The notes under the pieces: generated by a model | What the model was told of the DNA's origin: nothing | The model's input: only the letters and a program-made list of their open reading frames with translations | Database searches by the model: none | NCBI RefSeq assembly: GCF_030272615.1 | Contig: NC_081405.1 | Coordinates: 570,209,095 to 570,273,094 of the forward strand | Direction of reading: 5' to 3' | Source of the DNA: Cryptomeria japonica | Lineage: Eukaryota > Streptophyta > Pinopsida > Cupressales > Cupressaceae | DNA: 64,000 bases | Translations under genes and position numbers: made by a program | Shown here: positions 1 through 12,413 of the stretch, one piece after another | Numbering within the stretch: position 1 is the first letter of the stretch | Layout: each line of letters opens with the position of its first letter

Positions 1-1191
1 CACTTGCACCTTGAATGGTGTATAACCTATGAATGGTGGGTTTTTAAGTGACCCATGACTTTCTATCATCTTCTTGAACTGGTCCATGATTTCTTCTCAT
101 TTTTTTGTTAATGCATCTACAACCAATGCTTTAATGTCTTTATCGGTCTGCAACTTAGCCATCTGCAATCATCTGCGTCTCAAAGGAAGGTAGTATGAAG
201 GATTCCTTTTTCCAACCCCAATATTTGATATGTTGATCATGTGTGAGATGACATACAGGAGTGAACTTTCTCTGATATCACTGATTTGAATTATGGATCC
301 AGATGACAACACCTAAGTGAGAACTTGCGATGTTGTGGATGAACAAGATAATACAGAATTGAAGCAAGCCAAAAAGTAATCTATTCCATTGAAAAATACA
401 ACATATAGAAGTTCATGAGATTCCAAGGGTCACAAAGACCCCTTGAGAATCAAAGTCCAACAATCACATTTGTTTATTACATAATAAAATCTAAAACTAT
501 GTAATTTTTCAAAAAAACTATATAAAATTTGTCCTAACTTTAACTAGGCATAGCTTTCTGCATGGGACTCAAAATTACGAGCTGTTTAACTTGTTGGAAA
601 GGTCTCCAAGAGTTGTAGATGATGTTTTGAACCGCTTGCAAGGGCTAAAAATGCCCTGAAGGCCTTCAAAAAATTCCATTTACTAACATGTAGAAACACT
701 AAGAAAATATATAATAACATTTTCAAATTTTATTTTGATCAAATAAATATAATTATATAAATTTCAATAAATATACCTCTCACAAAAGAAATAAGTTTCC
801 AAAGATGCATATATAAATGTACCGGTTTAGGTAAATCAGTATCTAGAGGATGCTCTTGAAATTGGAGGCTTGGTGCAAATGGTATTTTCTTAATATTCTC
901 AAGAACTTTGGACTTGTCAAAGGATAAAAAATAATGTATACCAAATGCAGTGGCCTTAATTGATAAATGGGACAATAAAATAACTAAGTTTTCATATTGC
1001 AAAAGCCCAATCAATTTTACAAAATTTGTTCAAAAAATGAGTCAACCATGGAAAGAGAGAAGTTATAACAAACCCAATTTTATCCAACTATCAGTTTAAA
1101 CTTTTGTTTTTCCATAATGTATGGAGCCACGTCAATACTATAATCTGGTCCAATTATCAATCTCCATCCTCATTTTATCCTTATGCATGTG
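1..1191. other. Unassigned AT-rich flank, no gene recognised
   Basis: I find no convincing coding region here; the open frames are short and resemble nothing I recognise. A CTCTGATATCA string near 270 faintly recalls a reverse-oriented copia primer-binding site (TGGTATCAGAG), so part of this stretch may be an old, decayed minus-strand LTR element, but no partner repeat is visible. It is the sequence into which LARD1 inserted; the last five bases (1192-1196, ATATA) are the left copy of the LARD1 target-site duplication. Confidence 0.4.
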
Positions 1192-1196
1192 ATATA

Positions 1197-1985
1197 TGTT
1201 GGCAAATGCACACTCCAATGAAAAATTGTAGGTGATTGAAGGTATTGTCATTGATGGCAACCTTGCAATCATATGACATCGGCAAGACAAAGATACCGGC
1301 ACTGGCACTGACAGACTCTACACCGACATACAGAACACCGATAGTGAAAGGAAGGATATCGACACCTTGGCCGACTTCAATTTTGTTTAAAATATATTTT
1401 GTAATTAATTGTAAAATCATTGTAGCCGACATGGAAAGTTGTAATATGACTCATATATGTATGGGATCATTGTAGATCATTTTGTAATAGAATATAGGTG
1501 GAAAAAGGAAGATAATAGCAGACCTAATATGCGAATTATTGGTTAAGGGTTTATGTATGTAGCAAAGCTTAAACTGGTACTAAACCTAGCATAGCAGATG
1601 TTGATTTGAAGCAGTACAAGACATTAGATTTTCATAATCCATTTTGTAAGTCAGTGTGACTTCATTTTGAGCAGTGAGCTCTAGGCACTTGGCCTTTGTG
1701 CATGTGCAGGCCCCTATTGTAAAAGTAATATTCTCTTATTGGCTAGCAAGTGAATATTGTTGCTCACAAATCCCACCGAGGGTTTTCCCACATCGAGTTT
1801 CCTCATTAAATCACTATGTTATGGTATGCTTCTCATGTTATTATTATTGCTCTTATTTACTATATTATTTTTGTTTTACCGGTACTTAGTTTTAATATAC
1901 TTTTCATGTTTTAAATCAAGTAATTTGATATACTAGTTAGATATTGATTCACCCTCCCCTCTCAGTATCTTTGGGAATCCTAACA
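1197..1985 (+). repeat. LARD1 5' LTR
   Basis: It starts TGTTGGCAAATG and ends AATCCTAACA. It is the direct repeat of 7037-7826. The 3' part carries the ATTCACCCTCCCCTCTCAGT-type C-rich block typical of many plant copia LTR ends. Confidence 0.92.
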
Positions 1986-1987
1986 AT

Positions 1988-2003
1988 TGGTATCATAGCC
2001 TGG
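1988..2003 (+). other. LARD1 primer-binding site (initiator tRNA-Met type)
   Basis: TGGTATCATAGCCTGG starts two bases after the LTR. It matches the common plant site TGGTATCAGAGC except for G to T at position 9. This is the usual priming site of plant copia elements. Confidence 0.85.
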
Positions 2004-2056
2004 TCCTCTATTTTCAAAAGCCTAACATGTTGAGGAAGATCTTATCACTGGTAGAG

Positions 2057-3013
2057 ATGGAAAACTTGAGAAAGCAATTGGAAACAACTCTTACAGACTA
2101 TGATGCAGAAAAAGTGAAGAATATCAAACTTGAGGATGATCTGAAAGTTGCTTAGGATATTATTCAAGCACTTCAAGAGAATTTTACTATTGCAAGGAAC
2201 AAGAGGAGAGAACTTTGTGAAAAGATGCAGAATGAGGAAAATGAAAAGGAAACTCTTAATGATTTGGTAAACAAGCCAAGACAAGAAATCAGTACAACAA
2301 AGAATGAGATGCAGAATATGACTATGAGATTCTGTAAAGAAATTGAAGACAAAAAGAAGAATAAAGAAGACTTGGTTAGAAGACTAAATGATGCTGGAAA
2401 TGAAAACACAAGACCCAGTCATGAAAGTGATATGTTGAAGACAGATCTTATGCACACACAAAATTATAGAACTAGACTCATGAGATAGAAAAGAATCTTG
2501 GAAAATGAACTGACTGTTGCAAATCAACACAAGGAGAAATTCATGAAAAGTTCAGAAGAACTTGGTGACATGCTGAAGAATCAGAAACCTAATGGTGATA
2601 CAAATGGCCTTGGCTTTGAAGTTGGTGAAAGCTCAAGTACTGCAAACAATCATGATCATAGCAAATCAGTAAGACTACCTACTGCTTGCAAATTTAATGG
2701 CAAATTCTTTAACTGTAACAAGTATGGTCATAGAGAAAATCAGTGTAGATCTAGAATTCATCTGAATACTAATACACCCACCAGTCAATGTTCTAAATAC
2801 AACAGAGTTGGTCATAATTCAGAGAATTGTAGAATGAATGTAAGATGTTATATTTGTGGAATATTTGGACACTTATCCAATCAATGCAGAACACATACTG
2901 GCATAGGATATGGGAAAGCTATTTAGAAGAAGAATGTGACTTGTTATGCATGTAACAAAATTGGACATATTGCAAAATTTTGTAATGCAAGAATTCTCAA
3001 AACAATGGATTAG
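2057..3013 (+). pseudogene. LARD1 gag-like protein: coiled coil plus four CCHC knuckles
   Basis: One frame opened by ATG at 2057 runs to about 3013 and is broken by stops near 2153, at 2486-2488 and at 2924-2926. The first ~150 codons are rich in Lys, Glu and Leu and look like a coiled coil; I see no UBN2-type gag core. Four zinc-knuckle units follow (about 2710-2990). Units 3 and 4 are perfect CX2CX4HX4C (CYICGIFGHLSNQC and CYACNKIGHIAKFC). Unit 1 lacks its first Cys and unit 2 its second. A role in RNA binding or particle assembly is inferred from the knuckles. The position right after the primer site fits gag. Confidence 0.75.
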
Positions 3014-3406
3014 AAAGTTAGATCTGAATGTTGATGGGAATACTCCTCCACCGGTAGAACAGAGTAACACTCCACTGACAGGAGACTCTTCATCTAACTG
3101 GAGAAAAATCCTTTTGGGGTTTACCAATAAAATGAAAAACTTGCTATTATTCCCTCGGTTGATGATGAGAAGTTGAAATTACTTCTATATCGACAGATGA
3201 GTTAAGTTGTGACTTAACCAGTGAGCATTAAATATGGTAGTTGGAGAAAATAACATTATAAAGCAAAAGTTTTGGCTCCTTTTTCATTCACCGAGCATTC
3301 AAATCTTCGAGAGCGTGAAAATTCCTAAGCGAAGGCATTCTAAGCAAAGAAGTGAAGCAATCCATCAAAGCATTCATCCCTAAGGCAGATTGAGGTATTT
3401 ATAGCT

Positions 3407-6400
3407 ATGGCATCTTCACCAACTCTTGAATTTATTGCAAACCCTACTATTGTTGAGTTTATTAAGTGCCCTAGACCCGTTTTCAAACTAGTTCCCGAAA
3501 TTGCAAAGAAAGATGATAGCATAGGTGCATTTTCTAAAATTCCTAAGGGAGTAGTATATGCTGAAGACCCTAGGATGTATATACATTATCATATTGAGGA
3601 ACTAGGTGATGATGAGATTAAGAATATGTATAAGTTTGTGATTTGTGATGAGTCTGGAAATATCAATCTAGAACACAAAATAGCAGAAACCCTTGGTTTT
3701 ACTGAAATTTTTAGTATCCTGGATTTTCCCAAGGATATCATAATGATTGTGTTAAGTAGAGTACATATTGAATTTTTATGGCTGGATTCAATCTATAAAA
3801 TCACAAAAGAAGTGATAGAAGTTGTAACAGGGTTACCCTCCACCAGTAACAGACTTGACAAAACAAAGAAGGTCCCAAATGACATAGTGGTAAACCTAAC
3901 CGATGCAACATTTGATAAAAGGTTTTTAAGAGTAAACGATGTAAAAGACATTGATTTCAGATTTATCAGTATGATCTTAGGTTATAAGGCTACACATGCA
4001 AATAGGTTAAATTCAGTTTCTAGCCTATGTATCAAAAGTGCCTATGATATGGTCAATGATAATGCAAGAAAAGATATACGTGAATGGCTTAAAGATGAGT
4101 TGATAGAAAATTTGGGAAACATTAAAAGAGATAAGAAAGGAATATTCAGATTTGGAAACTTACTTGTTTGTTTGATGTTGTACATAACCAAGAAAGTACT
4201 CAGTATTGGTACAAAAGAGTTTGGCTTTGACATATCGGTAGGAAAATAACTATTAGGTTTACTAAACCATGGGAGAGAACCGGGAGAAAAACCTAAATGA
4301 GTATTTTCAAGAATTAAAGGCTCGAATGAAAACTAGAGTAAGATTGTCACAAGCTATTATGGATAAATATCAGAAAGAAATCTATTTTGTGATCAAGAAA
4401 AATGAAATCTGGATGGAGGCAGTTATCCCTAGAACTATTTGGGTAACTGAAATGGGCTATGAAACAGATGACAACATCATAGAAACTTATGTAAAAGACC
4501 TCCTTGAAGCTCCAAAGGAACCGGAAGAGAAAGTGTTTGGTAGTTCTGAAACAATAGAAAGTACTATTCAATCTAGGAAAAGGGTTAAGAAAGTCCAAGC
4601 AACTGTAAGAAAAGGAAACCGACAGGCAAAGGCAATCAAGGAAGATGTTTTGAGACAAACTAGTATAAGTGAAAGTGAGTTGAAGCACCTCAACCGAAAA
4701 CTCATCTTTCATCGGTTGGAACTTCTTATGAGAGTGATATAGCAACAGTATTTAAATAAAAGGGTAGAAAGGAAAACAAAACCCACACCGGTACCCTCTC
4801 CTACACCAAAAAGAAAAAGACAAAAACAACAAGCAGTAAGGCCTCTAGCAAAGAAAATGATTCCTAAGAAGAAGAAGGTGAAACAAGATATTGCTCCAAT
4901 AGACAAACTTCTTAGTGAAATTACAAAGGATGGTAAGCTGAAGAACATAAACAAAATATACATTACACTATCAGCTAATGATAAGGAAAGCATAGAGAAC
5001 AGTGTAATTTTACACTTAGATATATATACAAGAAATTTTTGATGAAAATTGTTGATGAAATTCCAAATGATCTGTATAGGAGACTTGAAGCTAGAAGATT
5101 AGCCATTGTTGAGCTGGATAAGAAAATTAAGATTAAAAAATTACTTGCAATGCATCTAGTTAACTCACCTGATGAAATAGACAAATTAATCAGTGAAGCA
5201 AATCGGACAGTATTCTCCACTGCACACCAGCATGTAGTGCTAATGGCTGGTAGAGTAAATGAAGTATCTGAGGAAATAATAGATGCATGGGATATATTAT
5301 TTGTGGAAAAAATAAAAAGAGGAAGAATTACTTAGGCCAAAAACTATTAAAGTATATGAAAAGGACAGAGATAAGGGGAAAGGTAAGGTAGGTGGACCAC
5401 CAAGCCTGAAAATAATTGACATTGTGCCCCTAGCTCTTCCAGATACTCTACCTATAGACACTACTGACAGACAACCGGCCACAGAGAGTATGGAAACTCT
5501 AGTAGAGGATACAAATCCTAATTCTAAAATTTTATATACAGTAAATGTAGACACATAGGAAGTAAATGTTGTAGTTGACAGAGAAACCATTGAGGATAAG
5601 GAGAAAAATGTGACTACTGAGTCACCGGCTGTAGAGGTTGAGATAAACATAGAAAAACCTACACAGGAAGAGAAACCGACAGAGGATACCATAGAGAAAT
5701 TGGTAGATACAACAAAAAAGCCATCTGAAGAACTGGCAAAAGAGAGTTCAGAGGTACAAACTGAGATTACATCTAAGAAACCAGCAGTTAAAACCTCAGA
5801 GAAATCCTTTGAGACATAGATAGAGAAACCAAAATAGGTACAGGTTGAAGCTCAATTTTAGACAGAGACAGAGCCACCAGCCCAATCTGAAAAGCAAAAA
5901 CCTTTGTTTGTGGAAATGCAAACACAGATTGACCTACCAGAGGTCGAATCAAGTAAATTAATTACCACAATCAGTAGCATGGCTATTGTAAATACTATTG
6001 GACAAACATCTGGTACATCTATGGCAGAATTCAGACCTACTAATGTAACAGAGGTCCTATTAGATTCAATAAAGAAGATCACAGAATGCAATGCACAAGC
6101 CTATAAGGCTATTGATGATACAATTCCAATTCTTAAATTGATTGCACCAAAGTGAACAGTTGATAATAAGGATTCTTTAGGTCAACTAGACACATTGTCT
6201 AATTTTATCATTGGTAATTTATTGACTATTGATCAAATAAATGAGGACACATTTAAGGAAAGAATGATAAAGGAAAAAGAAAAAATAGAAATTCTTTGAG
6301 GATATTATAAATAAGAATAAGGAGAAAATGGATACCCTATTATTGGAACTTGGAGAAACAATTCTTGACTCCAAGAAACTGTACAGGGACACATCTAAAA

Positions 6401-6804
6401 CAAATGTCTTAACAAAAGACCTCGACAAGGAAATCAGCAAAGTACAAGATAAGATAAACAATATTGCTGACAATCTGATAGGTGCATCAGATTCATTTTT
6501 GGAGTTATAGAAGAAGATAACAGAGAAAGAAGAGAAAATCAAGAAGTTAGAAAATGACAAACAAAGAATAAAGGATAAAGAAAAGGACTTGAAATGCAGA
6601 CTTGTTCCAAGACTAGAATACCTCACTTCTTTGAGAAAAGAAATATCTGAGGCTCTGGTTCCCGGACTAAAGACACCGGAAGAGAAAATGCACATACTCA
6701 CCAGTATAGTGCAGAGAACTCAAGAGGCAATAAAAGATAGCAAAACATTCAGTAATGATATAAATTTGATTTTGACAGATATCTTTCAGATTGTAACCCA
6801 CTAG
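3407..6804 (+). pseudogene. LARD1 second ORF, unknown function, broken
   Basis: The longest intact piece (3407-4249, 280 codons, MASSPTLEF start) is followed in shifted frames by 4269-4742, 4857-5042, 5039-5335, 5610-5819, 5904-6155 and 6328-6804. These read as one long protein of perhaps 1,000 residues with several stops and at least three frameshifts. The first third is globular; a segment around residues 125-145 (ITKEVIEVVTGLPSTSNR) faintly recalls the ITLxDV..LLGLP signature of plant mobile domains, which I treat only as a lead. The middle is basic, then Thr/Glu/Pro-rich, and the end is coiled-coil-like. No enzymatic motif is visible. It sits where pol would be in an autonomous element. 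Confidence 0.6.
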
Positions 6805-6854
6805 TTACAAGAATCCAGACAGGACTCCACTGACAGCGAATGACAACCTTTGTT

Positions 6855-7036
6855 ATTGATGTCAAAGGAGGAGTAGTATAATGAGAAAAATGGTTAGAAG
6901 GAAGTAGAGATTATCTGCTTAGGGGGAGCATATATTTTTGGACATACATTTTTGGCAAGTTTTTTTTGGACTTTAATTTTTGGATACAATCTTGAATTTT
7001 CTCATGATTGTTGCCATCAATGCCAAAGGGGGAGAT
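6855..7036 (+). other. LARD1 polypurine tract and PPT-like repeats
   Basis: The tract AAAGGGGGAGAT (7025-7036) abuts the 3' LTR and is the expected plus-strand primer. Similar purine blocks lie upstream, in GATGTCAAAGGAGGAG (about 6858) and CTTAGGGGGAGCATA (about 6918). Confidence 0.75.
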
Positions 7037-7826
7037 TGTTGGCAAATGCACATGCCAATGAGAAATTGTAGGTGATTGAAGGTATTGTCATTGATGGCAA
7101 CCTTGCAATCATATGAAACCAGCAAGACAAAGATACCAGCACCGACACCAACAGACTCTACACCAGCATACAGAACATCGGCAGTGAAAGGAAGGATACC
7201 GACACCTTGGCCAACTTCAATTTTCTTTAAAATATATTTTGTAATTAATTGTAAAATCATTGTAAGCCGAAATGGAAAGTTTTAATATGACTCATATATC
7301 TATGAGATCATTGTAGCTCATTTTGTAATAGAATATATGCGGAAAAAGGAAGATAATAGCAGTCCTAATATGTGAATTATTGGTTAAGGGTTTATGTATG
7401 TAGCAGAGCTTAAACTGGTACTGAACTTGGCATAGCAGATGCTGATCTGAAGTAGTACAAGACATTGGATTTTCATAATCCATTTTGTAAGTCAGTATGA
7501 CTTCATTTTGAGCAGTGAGCTCTAGGCACTTGGCCTTCCTGCATGTGCAAGCCCCTATTGTAAAAGTAATATTCTCTAATTGGATAGTAAGTGAATATTG
7601 TGGGTCACAAATCCCATCGAGGTTTTTCCCACACTGGGTTTCCTCATTAAATCATTATGTTATGGTGTGCTTCTCATGTTATTGTTATTGCTCTTATTTA
7701 CTGCATTATTTTTGTTTTACCGGTACTTAGTTTTAATATACTTTTCATGTTTTAAATCAAGTAATTTGATATACCGTTTAGATACTGATTCACCCCCCCC
7801 TCTCAGTATCTTTGGAAATCCTAACA
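7037..7826 (+). repeat. LARD1 3' LTR
   Basis: This is the second copy of the LTR, TGTTGGCAAATG to CCTAACA, followed by the duplicated ATATA. Confidence 0.92.
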
Positions 7827-7831
7827 ATATA

Positions 7832-8159
7832 TATGTAGATCTGATTTCTAAACCTATTACATGAGGCTATTACAGTATACGAGCACGCTTCAACGTTTCT
7901 AACTACATGGTATTCTTAATCATAAATTACAAATCACTATTAGTTGAATGATTTCAGTAGTAGATTGATATCAATCTAAATATTTAAAAATTATTCATTC
8001 TTTCAATTTGTGTAACATTATTTCAACAAAGCATAATAAACATGAAAATGTGTAACATGCATAAAGAAAAATTGGGACATTGATTAAAAAATATTAAATC
8101 ATTCACAAACATATAAACCAAAAATATTAAGTATATCAAAGCTAATTATGAGTAAAAAA
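7832..8159. other. Spacer between LARD1 and C1, nothing recognised
   Basis: About 330 bp of AT-rich sequence without a coding frame or repeat that I can identify. It is presumably the continuation of the pre-insertion locus of LARD1. Bases 8155-8159 (AAAAA) would be the left target-site copy of C1; its partner lies beyond the window. Confidence 0.5.
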
Positions 8160-9208
8160 TGTTAGGTCCCAGAGACAAATGAGAGGAGGGGGGGTGAATT
8201 AGTTGTCTAATAAATTCAAACCAAAAACCATTTAACCAACCTAATGCATAATACTAGTAAACTAGTTAAGTGTGCCGGTAGACAGTGTTAATAGTAAATT
8301 GCTATATCAGTAAAGATTAATGCATGAAACATAAACATAAAGTCATCCACAACACATAACACCAATAATTGTATGTGGAAACCCTGTAAGGGGAAAAGCC
8401 ATGGTGGGAAACCTTACCCACAATCAGATGATACTACTGCAGATAGTAAGTGTACATAAATGGGGTCTGCACATGCAAAAAGGCCAACAACCTAGAGCTC
8501 ACTGCTCAATCACAAAATGGGAGTCACACTAACTATAGTTGGATGGTTAAATCCAATAAGTATGTACTATACAAAATAGCATCTTCATATGCTAGATTCA
8601 ATACCGGTGTAATGCTGATACGCTTCTACAAAAACCTAGCTTCACCTTCAAATGATGTCTTCATGTATACCTCTGCTTAATCTTGCATATACCTTCTCAC
8701 AATCTTCTTCGCATTGCCACATTCGATCTTACATTTATACCATACCCTAAGACCAATTTTAGTAGGTCGGCTCTATAAGATATTACAATAAAAACATCTT
8801 ACAAACAATATAATATTAGATGCAATAACCGATTGAACATGTCGGCTTAATGCATGTACAACAATAACAAATCATCTCCATAGCGTACCATGCTGATCTG
8901 GAAAAGATAAACCTATCGGTGTAACCCTAGATAACCCTGGACCTATTTACCGGTAAAAGAAAATATGCAAATATGAATATACCAATGATTAATTCTTCAA
9001 AACAAAGTGTCCACATGATGTCTGTGACATTACCAAGTGTCTTCCATATCATTCCAAGTGCTGGTGAACATTATATCCTGCCGGTGAACCATATACCAGT
9101 AACTATGCAATAGTTACTTGCTTGTCGATGAATGTTGTTGGATCTCCAAAGTGCTAGTGTTTCATTAGGTGTTGACATCAATGACAAAACCATACTAAAA
9201 TACCAACA
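8160..9208 (-). repeat. C1 3' LTR
   Basis: 1049 bp. On the plus strand it begins TGTTAGGTCCCAGAGAC and ends ATACCAACA, so on the minus strand it reads TGTTGGTATT to ACCTAACA. It matches 63148-64000, with visible substitutions and a gap of about 37 bp in the right copy near 63980. Confidence 0.88.
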
Positions 9209-9505
9209 ATCTCCCCCTTCGGCATTGATGGCAACACAAGATGGAAAAACCATCAAAGTGTCAAAACAGAAATGCCAAATACCAAAAACCAACAATCTCC
9301 TTAAACAACAATTTCTCCCCCTGGGAGCATCATGTGTTTATCCAAAGATTTATTTTCAATACCAATCTCTCCTCAAAAGATAATGTGTTTTTCCATAGAT
9401 ATCTCTCCCCCTTTGACATGAAATGCCAAAGTTACCAAAATCAAGTTCATATACAAAATACCATTCACTTCAATATACCAACTACTCCCCCTGAGAAGTA
9501 GCTTC
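9209..9505 (-). other. C1 polypurine tract with three extra PPT-like blocks
   Basis: On the minus strand the true tract (GAAGGGGGAGAT, about 9209-9220) abuts the LTR. Three more GGGGGAG blocks occur near 9312, 9405 and 9486. The contexts (GTCAAAGGGGGAG, TCAGGGGGAG) resemble those at the 3' end of LARD1. Confidence 0.65.
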
Positions 9506-9571
9506 CTCATCAAAGACCGGAGTAAAAGATTTGTCTTTCAATTCTGTCAGTTGATGACAATCATCAACTGT

Positions 9572-11579
9572 CTAAGTCTCTATCGGTGGTGGTATGACTC
9601 CAAGATGATCTCTGAGATATCCAAAAGTCTCTTTAGGCAAAGGTTTTGTGAAAATATCTACAAGCTCTTCTTTAGTATTCACATAAACTAGTTTTATCTC
9701 CTTTTCTTCAACTTTTTCCCTTAGAAAATTCAGTTTGATAGAAACATGTTTTATTTTAGAATGTAATACCGGATTCTTAGGTATATCAATTGCTGCAGTG
9801 TTATCACAATATATAGTAATAGGTTCTTTGTAGTTTACCTTTATGTCTTTCAACATTTGCTTAAGCCATAGTACCTGTGTACAGTTAGTTGTTGCTGCAA
9901 CATATTCTAATTCTGTTGTTGAGAAAGATGTACAACTCTATTTCTTACTTGAAACCAAGAAACTAATCTCTTTCCAAGAAAGAATGATCCTCTAGTGGTG
10001 CTTTTTCTATCATCCACATCTCCTACCCAATTTGCATCTGTGTATGAACATACATCAAAATTTTCATCTCTAGTATACCATAATCCAAGATTTGCAGTGC
10101 CTTGTAAGTACTGGAAAATCCTTTTTACTGATGATTCATGATTTTCCCTAGGATTACTTTGAAATCTAGAAACAATTCATATTGCATTCATAATATCAGG
10201 CCTCATTTGTGTCAAATACAATAAACCTCCTATCATAGCTTTGTATCTAGTTGGATTAACAGGTGTAGATTCATCCCTTTGAGATAATTTGTCATTTGTA
10301 GTCATAGGTGTGCTTACCGGTTTAGAGTTCTCCATCCCAAATTTCTTTAGTAATTCTTTCAAGTACTTGGATTGACTAAAAAATATACCTTTATCAGTCT
10401 GTGAAATCTGCAATCCTAAAAAGAATTTTATTTCTCCAATCATAGACATTTCAAATTCTTGCTACATTTTAATAGAAAATTCCTTACATAATCCATCTTC
10501 TCCTCCAAAGATTATATCATCAACAAATACTTATATAATCAAGATGTCATCATTAGTTATTTTGTAATATAAATTGTTGTCTGCATTTCCTTTAGTAAAA
10601 CCAATCTTTAAAAGATACTTATCGAACCTTGCATACCAAGCTCTTGGGGCTTGTTTCAATCCATACAGAGCTTTCTTAACCTGCAAACCATATCATTGTC
10701 ATCTATCAAAGAAAATCCATCAAGTTGTTCAATATATACTTCCTCTTCAAGATCTCCATTAAAAAATGCACATTTAATATCCATTTGATAAAATTTGTAG
10801 TCCTTGTGAGCTACAAAAGCAAAGAATAATCTAACTACCTCAATTCTAGCTACCAATGCAAAGGTTTCATTGTAATCAACTCCTTCTTTCTGAGAATATC
10901 CCTTACACACTAGTCTTTCTTTATTTCTGACAACCTTACCATCTTCATTAAGTTTGTTTCTAAATACCCATTTGGTTCCAATTACATTTTTATCTTTAGG
11001 CCGAGGAACTAATGTCCAAGTATTATTTTTCTCAATTTGTCCTAATTCTTCTTCCATATCTTTAATCCAAAATTTATCCTCACATGCCTCATTGATAAAT
11101 GAGGGTTCAATTTGAGAAATAAGACATACCTCTTCATTTGCCAATCTTCCTCTTGTCATAACTCCTTTAAATTTGTTTCCAATTATCTGATCTTTAGAAT
11201 GATTCAATCTTACATACCAGGGTGTCTTAGTTTGCTGTTGTTCTTCAATTACTATGGAATCCTCTAATGGTCCCGGGGTAACTGGATCTTCATTCTATAC
11301 CAGTGGATATAGTGTAGGTTCATTTGTCACAATTTTTGTTGCCAGTTCAGAGTCTATATACCTTGAAGTTCCTCTAAATTATTCATCAATATTTACATTT
11401 GTACTCTCAACGATTTTTTGCAATCTCTTATTAAAACATCTATATGCCTTGCTCTTAGATGAATAACCAAGAGATATTCCTTCATCACTTCTAGGATCAA
11501 ATTTTCCAATATACTCATCTCTTCTAATATAACATTTACTTCCAAATTTTTTGAAATACTTAAGAGTAGGAGTATTACC
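9572..11579 (-). pseudogene. C1 pol: integrase C-terminal part, reverse transcriptase and RNase H
   Basis: From 11579 downward: the end of the integrase region (GSKCYIRRDE, IGKFDPRSDEGISLGYS), then the copia RT (EELGQIEKNNTWTLVPRP, GTKWVFRNKLNEDG, QMDIKCAFFNGDLEEEVY, ALYGLKQAPRAWY). The catalytic FVDD is at 10516-10527, followed by FFLGLQISQ, the YLTQMRPDI region and the RNase H segment (YCDNTAAIDIPKNPVLHSKIKH, VDIFTKPLP). Stops occur at 11379-11381 and elsewhere. Frames shift between 10656 and 10449 and again between 10177 and 9856. It copied the element RNA to DNA. Its 5' part is separated from the rest of pol by the Tat and CACTA insertions. Confidence 0.88.
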
Positions 11580-12392
11580 TGTAGACACCTAAAATTGTCC
11601 AGTCTAATTAAATAAATATTTTATTTATTTAATTATCTAAGCCTAATTCTTCTATTAATTAAATAAATCTTTATTTATTTAATTAATTCATTTATCCTCT
11701 TCTAGCCTTATTTCTCATTTAAATAAATACATTTATTTATTTAAATTATCCTTTTCCTAAATTAAATAAATATTTTATTTATTTAATTATCCCATTTCTT
11801 CTATTAATTAAATAAATTTTTATTTATTTAATTAATTCATTATCTTTTTCTACACATGACACATGTCATTCATCTCTTAATTCCTACACTACCTACCTCT
11901 TTCATTATTTTATTATTTCTTCTACCTACCCTCTAATCATAGCCGACCTCCTTTTACACCTCTCAATCTTATCCCTCCATTTCATATAGTGTCTTCTATT
12001 TAAGGAGATGCTTCCTTCATTATCAAACCCTAATCATTCTATGCATCCTAATCAAGCATTCTAATGATCCTAAGGAGCTAACAACTTGATCAATTGGCTA
12101 CACTACGATCCTACTTGCAACCACATTCTGTTCTTTGTTGAGCTCTTGTGCATATAAAAATCTGAGAGCAAATATATATCAAGCAAGATCAATGGAGATA
12201 GGAAGAATGGAGATCCAAACCCTATTGGACATGTGATGGTATAATCTTTGTGATTTCATTTGATTTGCATTGTCTTAGGTAATCTTCATATGTTATGGTG
12301 GATCCTTGTTGATTGGTAGGCTAGGGTTTTGTGGTTGAATTCATTTAGCCTTTCAATATTGTTGTTATTGTTATCCATTTTCACCATGAACA
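11580..12392 (+). repeat. Tat 5' LTR with five AT-rich palindromes
   Basis: 813 bp, identical in length to 26981-27793. Between 11605 and 11845 there are five palindromes built on TAAATAAAT..ATTTATTTA, about 50 bp apart, each able to fold into a 10-15 bp stem. A TATTTAAG at 11997-12004 is a possible TATA element. Confidence 0.92.
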
Positions 12393-12395
12393 TTT

Positions 12396-12413
12396 TGGCA
12401 TGCCTGGTGGGAC
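12396..12413 (+). other. Tat primer-binding site (tRNA not assigned)
   Basis: TGGCATGCCTGGTGGGAC starts three bases after the LTR. The position and leading TGG are right for a site complementary to a tRNA 3' end, but I cannot name the tRNA with confidence. Confidence 0.6.

Larger units (their letters stand above)
1197..7826 (+). mobile_element. LARD1: non-autonomous LTR retrotransposon with gag-like gene and extra ORF, no pol
   Basis: Two direct repeats of 789 and 790 bp, each starting TGTTGGCAAATGC and ending CCTAACA, bound a 5.05 kb interior. The 5-bp flanks ATATA (1192-1196 and 7827-7831) match, so the insertion boundaries are secure. A primer-binding site follows the left LTR and a purine tract precedes the right one. 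No protease, integrase, reverse transcriptase or RNase H motif is visible in any frame, so it must have been mobilised in trans. By eye the LTRs differ at about 60 positions (near 8%), making it clearly older than the Tat element, LARD2 and C2. The C-rich LTR terminus and the initiator-Met primer site point to a copia-type partner. Confidence 0.9.

Noticed and set aside
260-300. Possible minus-strand copia primer site in the left flank
   Set aside because: Only a partial match (CTCTGATATCA) and no LTR partner found in the window, so no element is called.
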